64,000 nucleotides of DNA from JBBRYW01 sp038253945 (GCA_038253945.1 JBBSGR010000010.1:31528-95527), one strand, 5' to 3'; shown: positions 56,783 through 64,000, counted from the stretch's first letter. The notes: a model not told the origin generated them from the letters alone. A program made the numbers and translations.

Positions 56783-56974
56783 GGCGCGCGAGCCTACTAG
56801 AGATGATTGATCGCAAATTCGAGCGGCGCCGGATGACGGCCCCCGGCACGGCGCCGGTTCGTCGAGCTCGCCCTTGCTCGGGCCCACCGGCCCGCGCTGC
56901 GAGCGATCTCGGCACCCGGCTTGGCCGCTGCCGCCGCCACGCCCGTCGCGAAGGCGAGGGCTCGATCGCGGTCG
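56783..56974. other. Intergenic stretch with a short open remnant on the minus strand
   Basis: 192 bp between the ceramidase-like stop and the SDR start. On the minus strand one frame is open from the end of the ceramidase gene and reads RALAFATGVAAAAAKPGAEI before becoming Arg-rich and stopping near 56800. It has no good start and may be a gene remnant or chance. The SDR promoter or readthrough from the ceramidase gene must lie here; TAGAGATGATT at 56798-56808 is the only AT-richer part. Confidence 0.4.
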
Positions 56975-58339
56975 TCAGACCGCTCTCAGCAGCGCGGCGC
57001 TCTCCTCGACGACGCGGTTCACCTCACCCCGCGCGACGTTCGAGTTGGTGATGCCGTAGGCCCAGCGGTAGTGCGTCTGGTCGAGGACGCCTCGGAGCGG
57101 GACGTCCGCGATGCGGTCAAAATCGGCGTCGGGCGGCAGGTAGCCGAGGTAGTCGTTCGTGTAGCCCAGCACGAATGTGGTTACGAAAGGACTATGTCTT
57201 CGGATCTCGAGCCCGGGGGCGGCGAAGAGCTCGAACGGATTCGCGGCGATTGCGGCGTCGCCGACCGCAACGACCTGCAGCTCTGTGTGCAGCGGCTCGC
57301 CCTCGCGAGCCTTCAGGTCGGCGTACATCGTCGCGGCGGCTTTCCGGTAGGCGAGCTCGAACTCGGTCGCCGACGCAGCGGAATGAACGTGATCCGGCCA
57401 GCGCTCCGCGTAGTCCGGTTCCTGTTGGGCCTCGAGCTCGGCCGCGACGGTCGCGATCTCCGCCTTGTCCCAGGGCAGCCGGCGCCGCGCCAGCTCGACA
57501 GTCGTCGCCCGCGCCGCGATTCGCACGTCGTCACGCGTCGAGATCTCGGGCACGACCACGAGCACGGCCTGGGCGATCGCCCTCCCCAGAGAGTCTCGGT
57601 TGGCGAACGTCTGTGGCCGTGCGTCGGCGTTGCCGAACCAGTGATCCCAGGGCGCGATGTCTCCGGCGCAACCCTGGAGGAAGATGCAGGTCGAGTCGGG
57701 ATACGCCTCCTCGACAGCGGAGCGGAACGGCCCGGGAAAGTCCGTGTTCCAGAGCAAGGTGTGTCCGGACATCGCCGTCGCGTGGCACGCGAACGAGGCG
57801 ACGATCGCGAGCGGCTCACCGTTCTCGCCGTCGACTCGCAGGACGGGCACCCCCTCGTCGACGGGCCGCGAGGGATCGACGCGGTTGACGCTGACGCCCT
57901 CGGCGAGACCGAGGCCGGATCCGACCCGCGCGGGCTGCCGGTGGCGATCGGCTGCGTAGACGGCGCCGGCCAGCAGCTCGGGCAGCTCCGCCGCCCACGT
58001 GTCGAACCCTGGAACGTCGCGCAATCCGGCCACGGCACAGCCGCTCGAGAAACTGGGCGCGCTGTGGTTGTGGGTTGCGTGCACGAGCGCCGCCTCGGGC
58101 GGGATCCCCGTCAGCTCGCGGACGCGCCTGCGTACCTGCGCCGTCAGCTCGCCTCCGGCGAAAACGATGTCGGCGGCGACGATCGCCAACTTCTGCGCGC
58201 CGTCGTCCAGGACGAGCGCGTGCGCGACAAGCTCGTCGTGGACGCCCTCCGCCAAACCCTTACGCGCCGACCAGCAGCCGGCCGGTAGGCCGCTCGGCGG
58301 CGTGATCGTGACGCTTGCAACGCCGGCCGAGAGATTCAT
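56975..58339 (-). CDS. Neutral/alkaline ceramidase-like N-terminal-domain hydrolase
   Basis: A 454-residue protein starting MNLSAGVASVTITPPSGLPA, the usual opening of the neutral ceramidase family (GxxxxDITPP type). The zinc-site histidines are visible in VHATHNHSAPS and FACHATAMSG, and QGCAGDIAPWDHWFGN contains the family NPGD/QGxxGD segment. A C-terminal immunoglobulin-like domain and a signal peptide, present in secreted ceramidases, are absent, so this is a cytoplasmic family relative. It probably hydrolyses an N-acyl amide. An upstream open frame to 58642 is antisense to the next gene and is not used. It is divergent from the enolase-superfamily gene with palindromic operators between. 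Confidence 0.88.
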   Translation of the reverse strand: MNLSAGVASVTITPPSGLPAGCWSARKGLAEGVHDELVAHALVLDDGAQKLAIVAADIVFAGGELTAQVRRRVRELTGIPPEAALVHATHNHSAPSFSSGCAVAGLRDVPGFDTWAAELPELLAGAVYAADRHRQPARVGSGLGLAEGVSVNRVDPSRPVDEGVPVLRVDGENGEPLAIVASFACHATAMSGHTLLWNTDFPGPFRSAVEEAYPDSTCIFLQGCAGDIAPWDHWFGNADARPQTFANRDSLGRAIAQAVLVVVPEISTRDDVRIAARATTVELARRRLPWDKAEIATVAAELEAQQEPDYAERWPDHVHSAASATEFELAYRKAAATMYADLKAREGEPLHTELQVVAVGDAAIAANPFELFAAPGLEIRRHSPFVTTFVLGYTNDYLGYLPPDADFDRIADVPLRGVLDQTHYRWAYGITNSNVARGEVNRVVEESAALLRAV

Positions 58340-58414
58340 CGGCGCGTCGCCCGGTCGAGCTCGCAGCCGATGACGACGCCGTGCGGATCCGTGGGCGCCC
58401 CGATCGCTCCGCGA

Positions 58415-58444
58415 ATTGTCGACAATCCCGATATTGTTGACAAC
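58415..58444. promoter_or_regulatory. Tandem palindromic operators, GntR/FCD type
   Basis: ATTGTCGACAAT (58415-58426) is a perfect 12-bp palindrome. ATTGTTGACAAC (58433-58444) is a second copy with two changes, centre-to-centre 18 bp. The ATTGTNNACAAT form matches known FCD/GntR-family operators. The second copy ends 3 bp before the GTG of the enolase-superfamily gene. The pair lies between two divergent arms, so one regulator could control both. No GntR gene is visible in the window. Confidence 0.72.
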
Positions 58445-58447
58445 CGG

Positions 58448-59578
58448 GTGAGGATAACCGAGGTCGAAGCGATCGTGCTCCGGCAGCCCGAGGTCGACGA
58501 GGGCATCGCCGACGGCAGCCAGGACGACCTGGTGATCCGTGTACACACGGACGAGGGAATCGTCGGTCTCGGCGAGGTCGACTCCTCGCCGGAAGTCGTG
58601 CAGGCGGTCGTCGAGGCCCGTGGGTCGCACGCCGTCGCTCATGGTCTACGCGAGCTGCTGATCGGCGAAGACCCGCTCGACGTCGAGCGCCTCTGGCAGA
58701 GGATGTACCGCGGCGTGATCTTCTACGGCCGCCGCGGCGTCGCGATTCACGCGATCAGCGGCATCGATATCGCGCTCTGGGACGTCAAGGGCCAGGCGCT
58801 CGGCAAGCCGATCTGCGAGCTGATCGGGACACACGTCCACGAGCGGATCCGGGCCTACGCCTCGCGGCTGATGCCGGACACGCCGGAGGAGGTGACGGAT
58901 GCAGTGTCGGAGCTGACTGACCAGGGGTTCACCGCGATCAAGCTCGGCTGGGGCCCGCTGGGGAAGACGCCCGAGCACGACGTGCGGCTCGCGCGCGCCG
59001 CCCGCGAGGCGGCAAACGGCGCCGAGATCCTGATCGACGCCGGCCTCGGGTACGGAGCCGACGCCGCGGCGGCGACGCGGGTCGCGCGTGAGCTGGAGGA
59101 CCTCGGCGTGTTCTGGCTCGAAGAGCCGTTCGACCCCGACGAGTACGAGGCGTACGCCGAGCTGGCGGACGCGGTCGACATCCCCGTCGCGGCAGGGGAG
59201 CAGGACGTGACTGTGTGGGGCTTCCGCGAGCTGATCGACCGCGGCCGGGTCGATATCGTGCAGCCGGACGTGACGCGCTGCGGAGGGATCACCGAGACGG
59301 TGCGCATCGCCGAGCTCGCCCGTTCGCGAGGCGTGAGGACGGTGCCGCACGCGTGGAAGAGCGGGATCATCAAAGCGGCGTCGCTGCACGTAAATGCGGT
59401 GCTGCCGGACGCGCTCTTCCAGGAGTACTGCGTCGCCGACACGCCGATCAACACGCGGCTCACGAAGGAGCGGCTGCCGATCGACACCGACGGTTGCGTC
59501 GCTGTTCCGACCGCTCCAGGGCTCGGAGTCGAGCTCGACCTCGACGTCCTCGACCAGCTCCGGGTGAACGGGCGATGA
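58448..59578 (+). CDS. Enolase-superfamily enzyme (mandelate racemase/muconate lactonizing type)
   Basis: A 376-residue enzyme from GTG 58448: RITEVEAIVLRQPEVDEGIA begins the capping domain. In the barrel FTAIKLGWGPLGKTPEHDVR has the K-x-G/K base position as KLGWG. ILIDAGLGYG, FWLEEPFDPDEYEAY and IPVAAGEQDV supply the three metal-binding acids (Asp, Glu, Glu), and VPHAWKSGI has a His in the position used by mandelate racemase-group bases. The first lysine is followed by Leu-Gly and not Lys, so the subgroup is uncertain: sugar-acid dehydratase, racemase or cycloisomerase. It is the first gene of a three-gene overlapping operon. Confidence 0.92.
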   Translation: MRITEVEAIVLRQPEVDEGIADGSQDDLVIRVHTDEGIVGLGEVDSSPEVVQAVVEARGSHAVAHGLRELLIGEDPLDVERLWQRMYRGVIFYGRRGVAIHAISGIDIALWDVKGQALGKPICELIGTHVHERIRAYASRLMPDTPEEVTDAVSELTDQGFTAIKLGWGPLGKTPEHDVRLARAAREAANGAEILIDAGLGYGADAAAATRVARELEDLGVFWLEEPFDPDEYEAYAELADAVDIPVAAGEQDVTVWGFRELIDRGRVDIVQPDVTRCGGITETVRIAELARSRGVRTVPHAWKSGIIKAASLHVNAVLPDALFQEYCVADTPINTRLTKERLPIDTDGCVAVPTAPGLGVELDLDVLDQLRVNGR

Positions 59579-60870
59579 CGCTCGTCGACCAGGGCTCCCT
59601 GACCGAGCGCGCCGTGAGGGTCATCCCGGGCGGCGTCAACAGCGGCCAGCGGCGGATCGAAGGGCTCGAGTGGCTCGTGGTCGCCGCCACCTCGGGCGCG
59701 ACGTTTACCGACGGCGAGGGCCGCACCTACACCGACTACCACTCCGCGTTCGGCCCGCCGCTCCTCGGCCACAACGATCCCGACGTCGACGCGGCAGTCG
59801 CGTCGACGGCACGCTCGGTCGGCTTGATGGGAGTGGGCGTGACCGAGATCGAGGTCGAGCTGGCGGAGCGTCTGGTCGAGCTCGTCCCGTCGATCGAGCG
59901 GGTGCTGCTCACGGAGACGGGGAGCGAGGCGACATTCCACGCGCTTCGCGTCTCGCGCGCGGCCACGGGGCGCCGTCACGTGATCAAGTTCCAGGGCTGC
60001 TACCACGGCTGGCACGACTCGGTCGCGATGAACGTGATCTCTCCGGCGGAGAAGGTCGGCGCCAAGGATCCGATGTCGCAGGGAATCTTCTCCGAGGTGC
60101 TCGACGCGACGATCGTCTGCCGCTTCAACGACGCCGACGACGTCGAGCGCGCCTTGGGCGAGCATGACGTGGCCGCGATCATCCTCGAGCCGATCCCGCA
60201 CAACATCGGCTGCGTGCTGCCGGAGCCCGGCTTCCTCGAGAAGCTGCGCGAGCTCGCGACGCGGCACGGCACCGTGCTCGTCTTCGACGAGGTGATCACC
60301 GGCTTCCGGCACGACCTCGGCGGCTACCAGGCGGTCTCGGGGGTGACGCCCGACCTGACGACGCTCGGCAAGGCGATGGGGAACGGCTGGCCCATCTCGG
60401 CCCTCGGCGGCAGGGCGGAGCTGATGGAGCTGTTCTCGACGACCCCGGGGCACCCGGTGCTCTTCGCCGGCACCTTCAATGGCCACCCGCCGACGGCCGC
60501 CGCCGCCCTCGCGACGATCGACAAGCTGCAGCGCGAGCCCGTGCACGAGCACGTGTTCCGCCTCGGCGAGCGCGCGCGAGCGGGACTGCGCGACCTGTAC
60601 GGGCGGCTCGGCATCCCGGTCGTCGTCGCGGGGTTCGGCTCAGTCTTCGTCACCTACTTCCTCGAAGGCCCCGTCTCGAGCTACGACGACCTGCTGCGAA
60701 ACGACGTCGACCTCTTCGTCGGCTATCGCCGTGAGCTGATGAGGCACGGGATCTTCGAGCTGCCGCTCAACCTGAAGCGCAGCCACTTCTCGTACGCCCA
60801 CAGCGATGACGACGTGGACCGCCTGCTCGAGGCCACCGAGGCGGCTGTCGGCGCCGTGCTCGCTCGTTGA
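59575..60870 (+). CDS. Class III PLP enzyme, glutamate-1-semialdehyde aminomutase-like
   Basis: A 431-residue class III aminotransferase: RVIPGGVNSGQRRIEGLEWL, then TETGSEATFHALRVSRAATG (phosphate loop). KFQGCYHGWHDSVAMNV stacks on PLP, VFDEVITGFRHDLGGYQ holds the Asp that binds the pyridine nitrogen, and DLTTLGKAMGNGWPISALGG has the Schiff-base Lys. It resembles HemL, but the operon context with a deacylase and an enolase-superfamily enzyme indicates catabolism of an amino compound and not haem synthesis. The ATG overlaps the preceding stop by 4 bp. Transaminase or 1,2-aminomutase activity are both possible. Confidence 0.92.
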   Translation: MTLVDQGSLTERAVRVIPGGVNSGQRRIEGLEWLVVAATSGATFTDGEGRTYTDYHSAFGPPLLGHNDPDVDAAVASTARSVGLMGVGVTEIEVELAERLVELVPSIERVLLTETGSEATFHALRVSRAATGRRHVIKFQGCYHGWHDSVAMNVISPAEKVGAKDPMSQGIFSEVLDATIVCRFNDADDVERALGEHDVAAIILEPIPHNIGCVLPEPGFLEKLRELATRHGTVLVFDEVITGFRHDLGGYQAVSGVTPDLTTLGKAMGNGWPISALGGRAELMELFSTTPGHPVLFAGTFNGHPPTAAAALATIDKLQREPVHEHVFRLGERARAGLRDLYGRLGIPVVVAGFGSVFVTYFLEGPVSSYDDLLRNDVDLFVGYRRELMRHGIFELPLNLKRSHFSYAHSDDDVDRLLEATEAAVGAVLAR

Positions 60871-61874
60871 TCAACTCGCCGATCACCTGCACGGTCGACC
60901 TCGAGGCGTCCGGGCGCCAGATCGGGCGGCTGCAGGTGCCCAGGTCCGCGAACACCGCAGGCTGGGCGAGTACGTACGTTCCGATCGTCAGTGTTGCGCG
61001 AGGCTCGGGGCCGACCGTTCTCGTCCTCGCCGGCAATCACGGCGACGAGTACGAGGGGCAGGTCGCGGCCCTGAACCTGGCGCGCGAGCTGCGGCCCGAG
61101 CAAGTGACCGGCCGGGTTGTCGTCATCCCATGCCTGTCGATGGAGGCCTCGAAGGCCGGGACGCGGCTGTGGCCGTCCGGCGCCAACTTGAACCGCTCTT
61201 TCCCGGGAAGCCCGGACGGCCCCGCGAACGAGCAGCTTGCCGACTTCCTGACGCGCGTCCTCTTTCCGGCGTCCGACGTCGTGATCGACATGCACTCTGG
61301 CGGCCGCTCGGCGCTGTTCCTGCCCTGTTCGCACATGCACGTCGTCGACGATCCCGCACAGCGCGGGAAGATGCTCGAGGGCATGCTGGCGTGGAACACC
61401 GACTGGCACTACCTCTACATCGATGTCGCGGGCAGCGGGCTCCTGCCGGTGGAGGCCGAGCGGCAGGGCAAGATTGTCGTTACGACGGAGCTCGGCGGCG
61501 GCGGCCACGTGACGGCGGCCACGCACAGGATCGCTCAGGACGGCCTCGCGAACGTGCTCCGCTGGGCAGGCGTGCTGGAGGGGGACGTGGTGGAGCGCGA
61601 TGACGCCGTCATCCTCGACGGCCGCGATCCCCGCAACTATCTGTTCGCGCCGGAGTCAGGGCTCTTCGAGGCACTCGCCGACCCGGGCGAGACGGTGGCT
61701 GCGGGTCAGCCCGTCGGGCGAATCCACTTCGTCGAGCGCCCCAAGCGGCCGCCGGAGGCGATCGCGGCGCCGCTCGGCGGCGTCGTCGCGGGGATCAGGG
61801 CGATCTCCACCACGGCGCAGGGTGACAACGTCGTCGTGCTCGCGCAGCCGATCGAGCGAGACGCAATTCGGTAG
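60867..61874 (+). CDS. Succinylglutamate desuccinylase/aspartoacylase-family deacylase (DoeB-like)
   Basis: A 335-residue zinc deacylase of the AstE/AspA group. VLVLAGNHGDEYEGQVAALN carries the first His and Glu ligands, LNRSFPGSPDGP the substrate Arg/Asn, and VVIDMHSGGRSALFLPCSHM the third ligand. TTELGGGGHVTAATHRIAQD has the catalytic Glu. The length and RIHFVERPKRPPEAIAAPLG-type C-terminus resemble ectoine-degradation DoeB (N-acetyl-diaminobutyrate deacetylase), but no DoeA is present. The TTG start overlaps the aminomutase stop (TTGA). It probably removes an N-acyl group from an amino acid or amine. Confidence 0.9.
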   Translation: MINSPITCTVDLEASGRQIGRLQVPRSANTAGWASTYVPIVSVARGSGPTVLVLAGNHGDEYEGQVAALNLARELRPEQVTGRVVVIPCLSMEASKAGTRLWPSGANLNRSFPGSPDGPANEQLADFLTRVLFPASDVVIDMHSGGRSALFLPCSHMHVVDDPAQRGKMLEGMLAWNTDWHYLYIDVAGSGLLPVEAERQGKIVVTTELGGGGHVTAATHRIAQDGLANVLRWAGVLEGDVVERDDAVILDGRDPRNYLFAPESGLFEALADPGETVAAGQPVGRIHFVERPKRPPEAIAAPLGGVVAGIRAISTTAQGDNVVVLAQPIERDAIR

Positions 61875-61888
61875 GCCCGCGTCGCGAA

Positions 61889-62257
61889 TCAGGTCGACCG
61901 CGTCAGGACGTCCGTCAGGCCCACCCAGTCGCTCTGACGAAGGCGGCGACGGAGCAACGCGCCGAGCTTCTCGAGGATCAGGCCGAACTCCCCGTGGTCG
62001 ATCCCGAGGGCGATGACGCAGCCGGCATGCTCTCGACCGGCCTCGGCCCAGGCGCGCGCGAGCGGGGCGAAGTCGCGTGCGTTGAACGTCACGAGGATCC
62101 GCTGCTCGCGGGTCGCCAACTCGAGCACCTCGGGATCGCTCAGCGCACCGAGCTCGGGGTCCTCGTTCAAGGCGAGCACATCATCGCCTGCCTCCCTCAA
62201 CGCGCGGGCGATCCGCCGTCCGGAAACGTGCGCGTCGAGAAGAACGCGCAGACTCAG
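61889..62257 (-). CDS. DUF5615 PIN-like toxin
   Basis: A 122-residue PIN-like protein if started at CTG 62257: LSLRVLLDAHVSGRRIARAL carries the first catalytic Asp, and EDPELGALSDPEVLELA and ILVTFNARDFAPLARAW carry the later acids (D, D). The CTG overlaps the antitoxin stop (CTGA). The next usable start, TTG 62200, would remove the first strand and the first Asp, so it is rejected. DUF5615 proteins are the putative RNase partners of DUF433 antitoxins, which is exactly the gene upstream. Confidence 0.85.
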   Translation of the reverse strand: MSLRVLLDAHVSGRRIARALREAGDDVLALNEDPELGALSDPEVLELATREQRILVTFNARDFAPLARAWAEAGREHAGCVIALGIDHGEFGLILEKLGALLRRRLRQSDWVGLTDVLTRST

Positions 62258-62703
62258 CTCTCCGGCCCGCCGTCCTCGCCGCGGAGAAACGGGTAAAGCT
62301 CCTGCAGCTCACCGGGCGGGCGCCGGTTCTCCCTTAGCGCTTCCTCCACCTCGTCGGGGTAGTGATCGGCATACGCGCACGCCAGACGCACCTCGCGCTC
62401 CGAGAGCTCGGTTTCCCTGACCATCCGCTCCCGACACCCGAAGTCTCGGTGGGCCTCGACGATCTCCCAGACGTCCAGCCCCGTCCCGATTACCCATGCT
62501 CGCCGGCGAGGGTCTTCATCCCGGAAGCCGATGCCTGGAAAGCGGCGCATCCGCGCGGCTTCCTCGGTCAGCGCCTCGACGATCATCGCTTTGGATCGCC
62601 GCGTTCGCCGAGCCTCGGCTGCGACGAACCGGTCGGTGACGTGGCTCAGCCGGATACTGAACGGGGTGCCCTTCGTCACTTTCTTTGCTCGAGCCACGAA
62701 CAC
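62254..62703 (-). CDS. DUF433-family antitoxin with N-terminal ribbon-helix-helix
   Basis: A 149-residue protein from a GTG. The N-terminal KGTPFSIRLSHVTDRFVAAE and RRSKAMIVEALTEEAARMRR look like a ribbon-helix-helix DNA-binding domain. The C-terminal RAWVIGTGLDVWEIVEAHRD and VRLACAYADHYPDEVEEAL match the DUF433 winged-helix pattern (GTRLxVWE, then ALAYaxxYPdE). It is the first gene of the toxin-antitoxin operon, overlapping the toxin by 4 bp. An ATTACC/GGTAAT palindrome lies upstream at 62719-62731 and is probably its operator. Confidence 0.82.
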   Translation of the reverse strand: MFVARAKKVTKGTPFSIRLSHVTDRFVAAEARRTRRSKAMIVEALTEEAARMRRFPGIGFRDEDPRRRAWVIGTGLDVWEIVEAHRDFGCRERMVRETELSEREVRLACAYADHYPDEVEEALRENRRPPGELQELYPFLRGEDGGPES

Positions 62704-62718
62704 AGATTACACATGATT

Positions 62719-62731
62719 ATTACCCGGTAAT
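62719..62731. promoter_or_regulatory. Palindrome upstream of the DUF433/DUF5615 operon
   Basis: ATTACC C GGTAAT is a 6-bp-arm palindrome with a 1-bp centre in an AT-rich island (62706-62732). It is 16 bp upstream of the antitoxin start. TAATAAT and TAATCT on the minus strand could serve as -10 boxes. A site for autoregulation is the simplest reading. Confidence 0.45.
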
Positions 62732-62833
62732 CGCATGCGCGTCGCGCGTATCGAGCCGGCCGTAGAAACGACATTTCCGCTGGCCTATCGGATAGAGCCC
62801 GCTCCGCGAGCCCCGAGACAGCGGTGGTCGTGC

Positions 62834-63781
62834 TCAGCCAGTTCGCCGGCTGCTCCGCGTCTCTGATCGAGCGGCCCCTGCCGCTGCCGCGGCGCGCTCG
62901 ACCGCCTCGTCGTCGACCAGACAGTGCGTTACGAAGCGGACACGGCGCTCGTCGCGGCGGTAGCCCAGGACGCCTCGCTTGGCGAGCCGCTCCAGAACGG
63001 TCTGCGCGGCCAATTCGTGGAGCGAGAAGAAGACGATGTTCGTCTCCGGCGTTTGGACCGTCACTCCATCGCTTGCGGCCAGGCGCTCGGCGAGCTCGCT
63101 CGCCCGGCGATGGTCGTCCGGGATCCGGTCGAGCATCGTCTCGAGCGCGACGATCCCGGCCGCCGCCGGGATCCCTGCCTTGTGCACGCTCCCCCCGCCG
63201 ACGCGGCACAGGTGCACGCGCGCCCGCTCGATTACCTCCGCCTCGCCGGCCAGGACGGCGCCCAGCGGCGCGCACAGGCCCTTGTTGAGGCTGAGCGCGA
63301 CCGTGTTCGCAGGAGCGGCCACCTCGGCAAGCGGGGCACCGAGCCCGACGGCGGCGTTGGGCAGTCGCGCGCCGTCGACGTGGACGCGCGGCGCCGTCGC
63401 CGCGAGTCGCTTCGTCTCCTCGAGGCCGAGAATCGTGCCCCCCGCCCGCGTGTGCGTGTTCTCCAGGCAGAGGAGCGCCGCGCCGGCTGCCTCGTCGAGC
63501 GGCACGGGCTCCAGGCCCGCGACGTGCTCGATGCCCATCCCCTCCGTGGTCAGGATGTGCGCCTCCGGCATGAGCGCGACCCGCTCCCCCGGCTTGCACA
63601 GAGTGAGCAACGCGACGATGTTCGCCGCGGTGCAGGTCGGCGTCCAGACCGCCGCCTCCTTGCCGAGCAACGCTGCCGCCAGCGCCTCCAGGCGCCCGAC
63701 CGCGCTCTCGTCGGCCGTCCGCATCGCCTCCCACATCTGCTCGGTGGGCGGGGCCACCCAGTCCGAGCGGAGGTCGATCAC
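62834..63781 (-). CDS. Threonine-aldolase/beta-eliminating-lyase-like PLP enzyme
   Basis: A 315-residue fold-type I PLP enzyme opening MIDLRSDWVAPPTEQMWEAM, close to the MIDLRSDTVTxPT start of L-threonine aldolase. VHVDGARLPNAAVGLG gives the Asp that binds the PLP nitrogen, and VALSLNKGLCAPLGAVLAG the Schiff-base Lys. Changes from classical threonine aldolase are SDW for SDT and loss of the DPTV region (here ADESAVGRLEALAAALLGKE), so the substrate may differ. It cleaves a beta-hydroxy amino acid or eliminates from one. It converges on nothing within the window; 19 bp upstream of its start the sequence becomes low-complexity. Confidence 0.88.
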   Translation of the reverse strand: MIDLRSDWVAPPTEQMWEAMRTADESAVGRLEALAAALLGKEAAVWTPTCTAANIVALLTLCKPGERVALMPEAHILTTEGMGIEHVAGLEPVPLDEAAGAALLCLENTHTRAGGTILGLEETKRLAATAPRVHVDGARLPNAAVGLGAPLAEVAAPANTVALSLNKGLCAPLGAVLAGEAEVIERARVHLCRVGGGSVHKAGIPAAAGIVALETMLDRIPDDHRRASELAERLAASDGVTVQTPETNIVFFSLHELAAQTVLERLAKRGVLGYRRDERRVRFVTHCLVDDEAVERAAAAAGAARSETRSSRRTG

Positions 63782-63810
63782 CAGGTCCCCAGGCGCCGCT
63801 TGCGGTGCCT

Positions 63811-64000
63811 GGATTCAGGACGTGGGGGGGGGGGGGGCGGGGCCGGGGGGGGCGACGGCGGGGGCGGCGGGGGGGGGGGCGGCGGGGGCCCCCGGGGGGG
63901 CGCGCCCCGGCGGCCCGCGGCGGGGCGGTCTTTCAGGGCGGGCCCCGCGCGGGGGGCGTTCCGGCGGGCGGGGGGGGCGCCCCCCCCACGTCCTGAATCC
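63811..64000. repeat. G/C homopolymer-rich inverted repeat at the window end, probable assembly artefact
   Basis: Bases 63811-63831 (GGATTCAGGACGTGGGGGGG onward) are repeated exactly in inverted orientation at 63980-64000. Between them lie about 150 bases that are almost only G and C, with G runs up to 14 and no coding pattern. This is what poly-G read errors or a snap-back assembly at a contig end produce. It should not be treated as biological sequence without support from reads. Confidence 0.75.

Noticed and set aside
58340..58447. A sigma-70 promoter built from TTGACA at 58437-58442
   Set aside because: TTGACA here is part of the second palindrome and lies 5 bp from the GTG, so no -10 box could follow before the start codon.
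58340..58642. N-terminal extension of the ceramidase-like gene to an ATG at 58642
   Set aside because: The extra 101 codons are antisense to the enolase-superfamily gene and cross the palindromic operator; the family start MNLSAGVASVTITPP fits ATG 58339.
59575..60870. HemL assignment (haem biosynthesis) for the PLP enzyme
   Set aside because: Sequence resembles HemL, but the overlapping operon with a deacylase and an enolase-superfamily enzyme, and no hem genes nearby, favour a catabolic aminomutase or transaminase.
60867..61874. Ectoine degradation (DoeB) as firm assignment
   Set aside because: No DoeA hydrolase or ectoine transporter is in the window; only family-level similarity is supported.
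62735..62866. Forward frame beginning MRVARIEPAVETTFPLAYRI, resembling the start of an enolase-superfamily protein
   Set aside because: Only about 20 residues look meaningful before the frame becomes antisense to the aldolase gene and stops; too short to call as a gene or fragment.

Overview
The window reads as chromosomal DNA of a very GC-rich, free-living, aerobic bacterium of actinobacterial type. Coding density is high, GTG and TTG starts and 1-4 bp gene overlaps are common, and GC-rich third positions leave long open frames on the antisense strand of most genes. Gene content fits a deep actinobacterial lineage of the Thermoleophilia/Gaiellales kind: a succinate dehydrogenase with an HdrB-like subunit, DUF6636 and other small secreted proteins, and a tandem xerC/xerD pair. 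That placement is an inference; no rRNA is present to test it. The last 190 bases are a G/C homopolymer-rich inverted repeat that looks like an assembly artefact at a contig end. No insertion sequence, prophage, CRISPR array or rRNA operon was seen.

Layout. 1-21 kb is central carbon metabolism: sucC, a methyltransferase, sucD; mdh and icd facing a citrate synthase; ATP-type pckA; and sdhA-sdhB-hdrB-like succinate dehydrogenase. Among these sit a PDZ/Lon-type protease, a tandem pair of Xer recombinases, a beta-propeller protein, a tandem cyclase-domain protein and secreted proteins of unknown function. 21-30 kb holds a metallophosphoesterase, small secreted and acetyltransferase-like proteins, asd-lysC, and the recombination/replication block recR-ybaB-dnaX followed by an ERCC4-type nuclease, a large-type SRP RNA and tRNA-Val(CAC). 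30-41 kb is a mixed region: a MazEF-like module, a broken SIS-domain gene, a channel-like membrane protein, a CAP/DUF11 secreted mosaic protein, a membrane cupredoxin, tRNA-Ser(GGA), a MarR regulator facing an ABC-2 exporter, and a secreted M23 plus Rpf-like wall hydrolase.

41-53 kb is a self-contained alpha-glucan utilisation locus. A LacI-family regulator faces malE-malF-malG, an intracellular GH13 enzyme, malK, a secreted GH13 amylase and a GH15 glucoamylase. A near-consensus promoter lies before malE, and strong hairpins lie between malE and malF and after malK. The implied route is extracellular starch cleavage, uptake of malto-oligosaccharides and cytoplasmic conversion to glucose.

53-64 kb holds what may be an undescribed catabolic system. 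An acyl-CoA ligase, an SDR and a neutral-ceramidase-like hydrolase read left. An enolase-superfamily enzyme, a glutamate-semialdehyde-aminomutase-like PLP enzyme and an aspartoacylase/DoeB-like deacylase read right, overlapping like one operon. Between the two arms is a tandem pair of ATTGTCGACAAT-type palindromes typical of GntR/FCD operators. The substrate is unknown; amide-bond chemistry at both ends suggests an N-acylated amine or amino acid. A DUF433/DUF5615 toxin-antitoxin pair and a threonine-aldolase-like gene follow.

Three genes are broken by frameshifts (2859-3153, 31100-31971, 53018-53519). At least three genes appear to use CTG starts, two of them in CTGA overlaps of toxin-antitoxin pairs.
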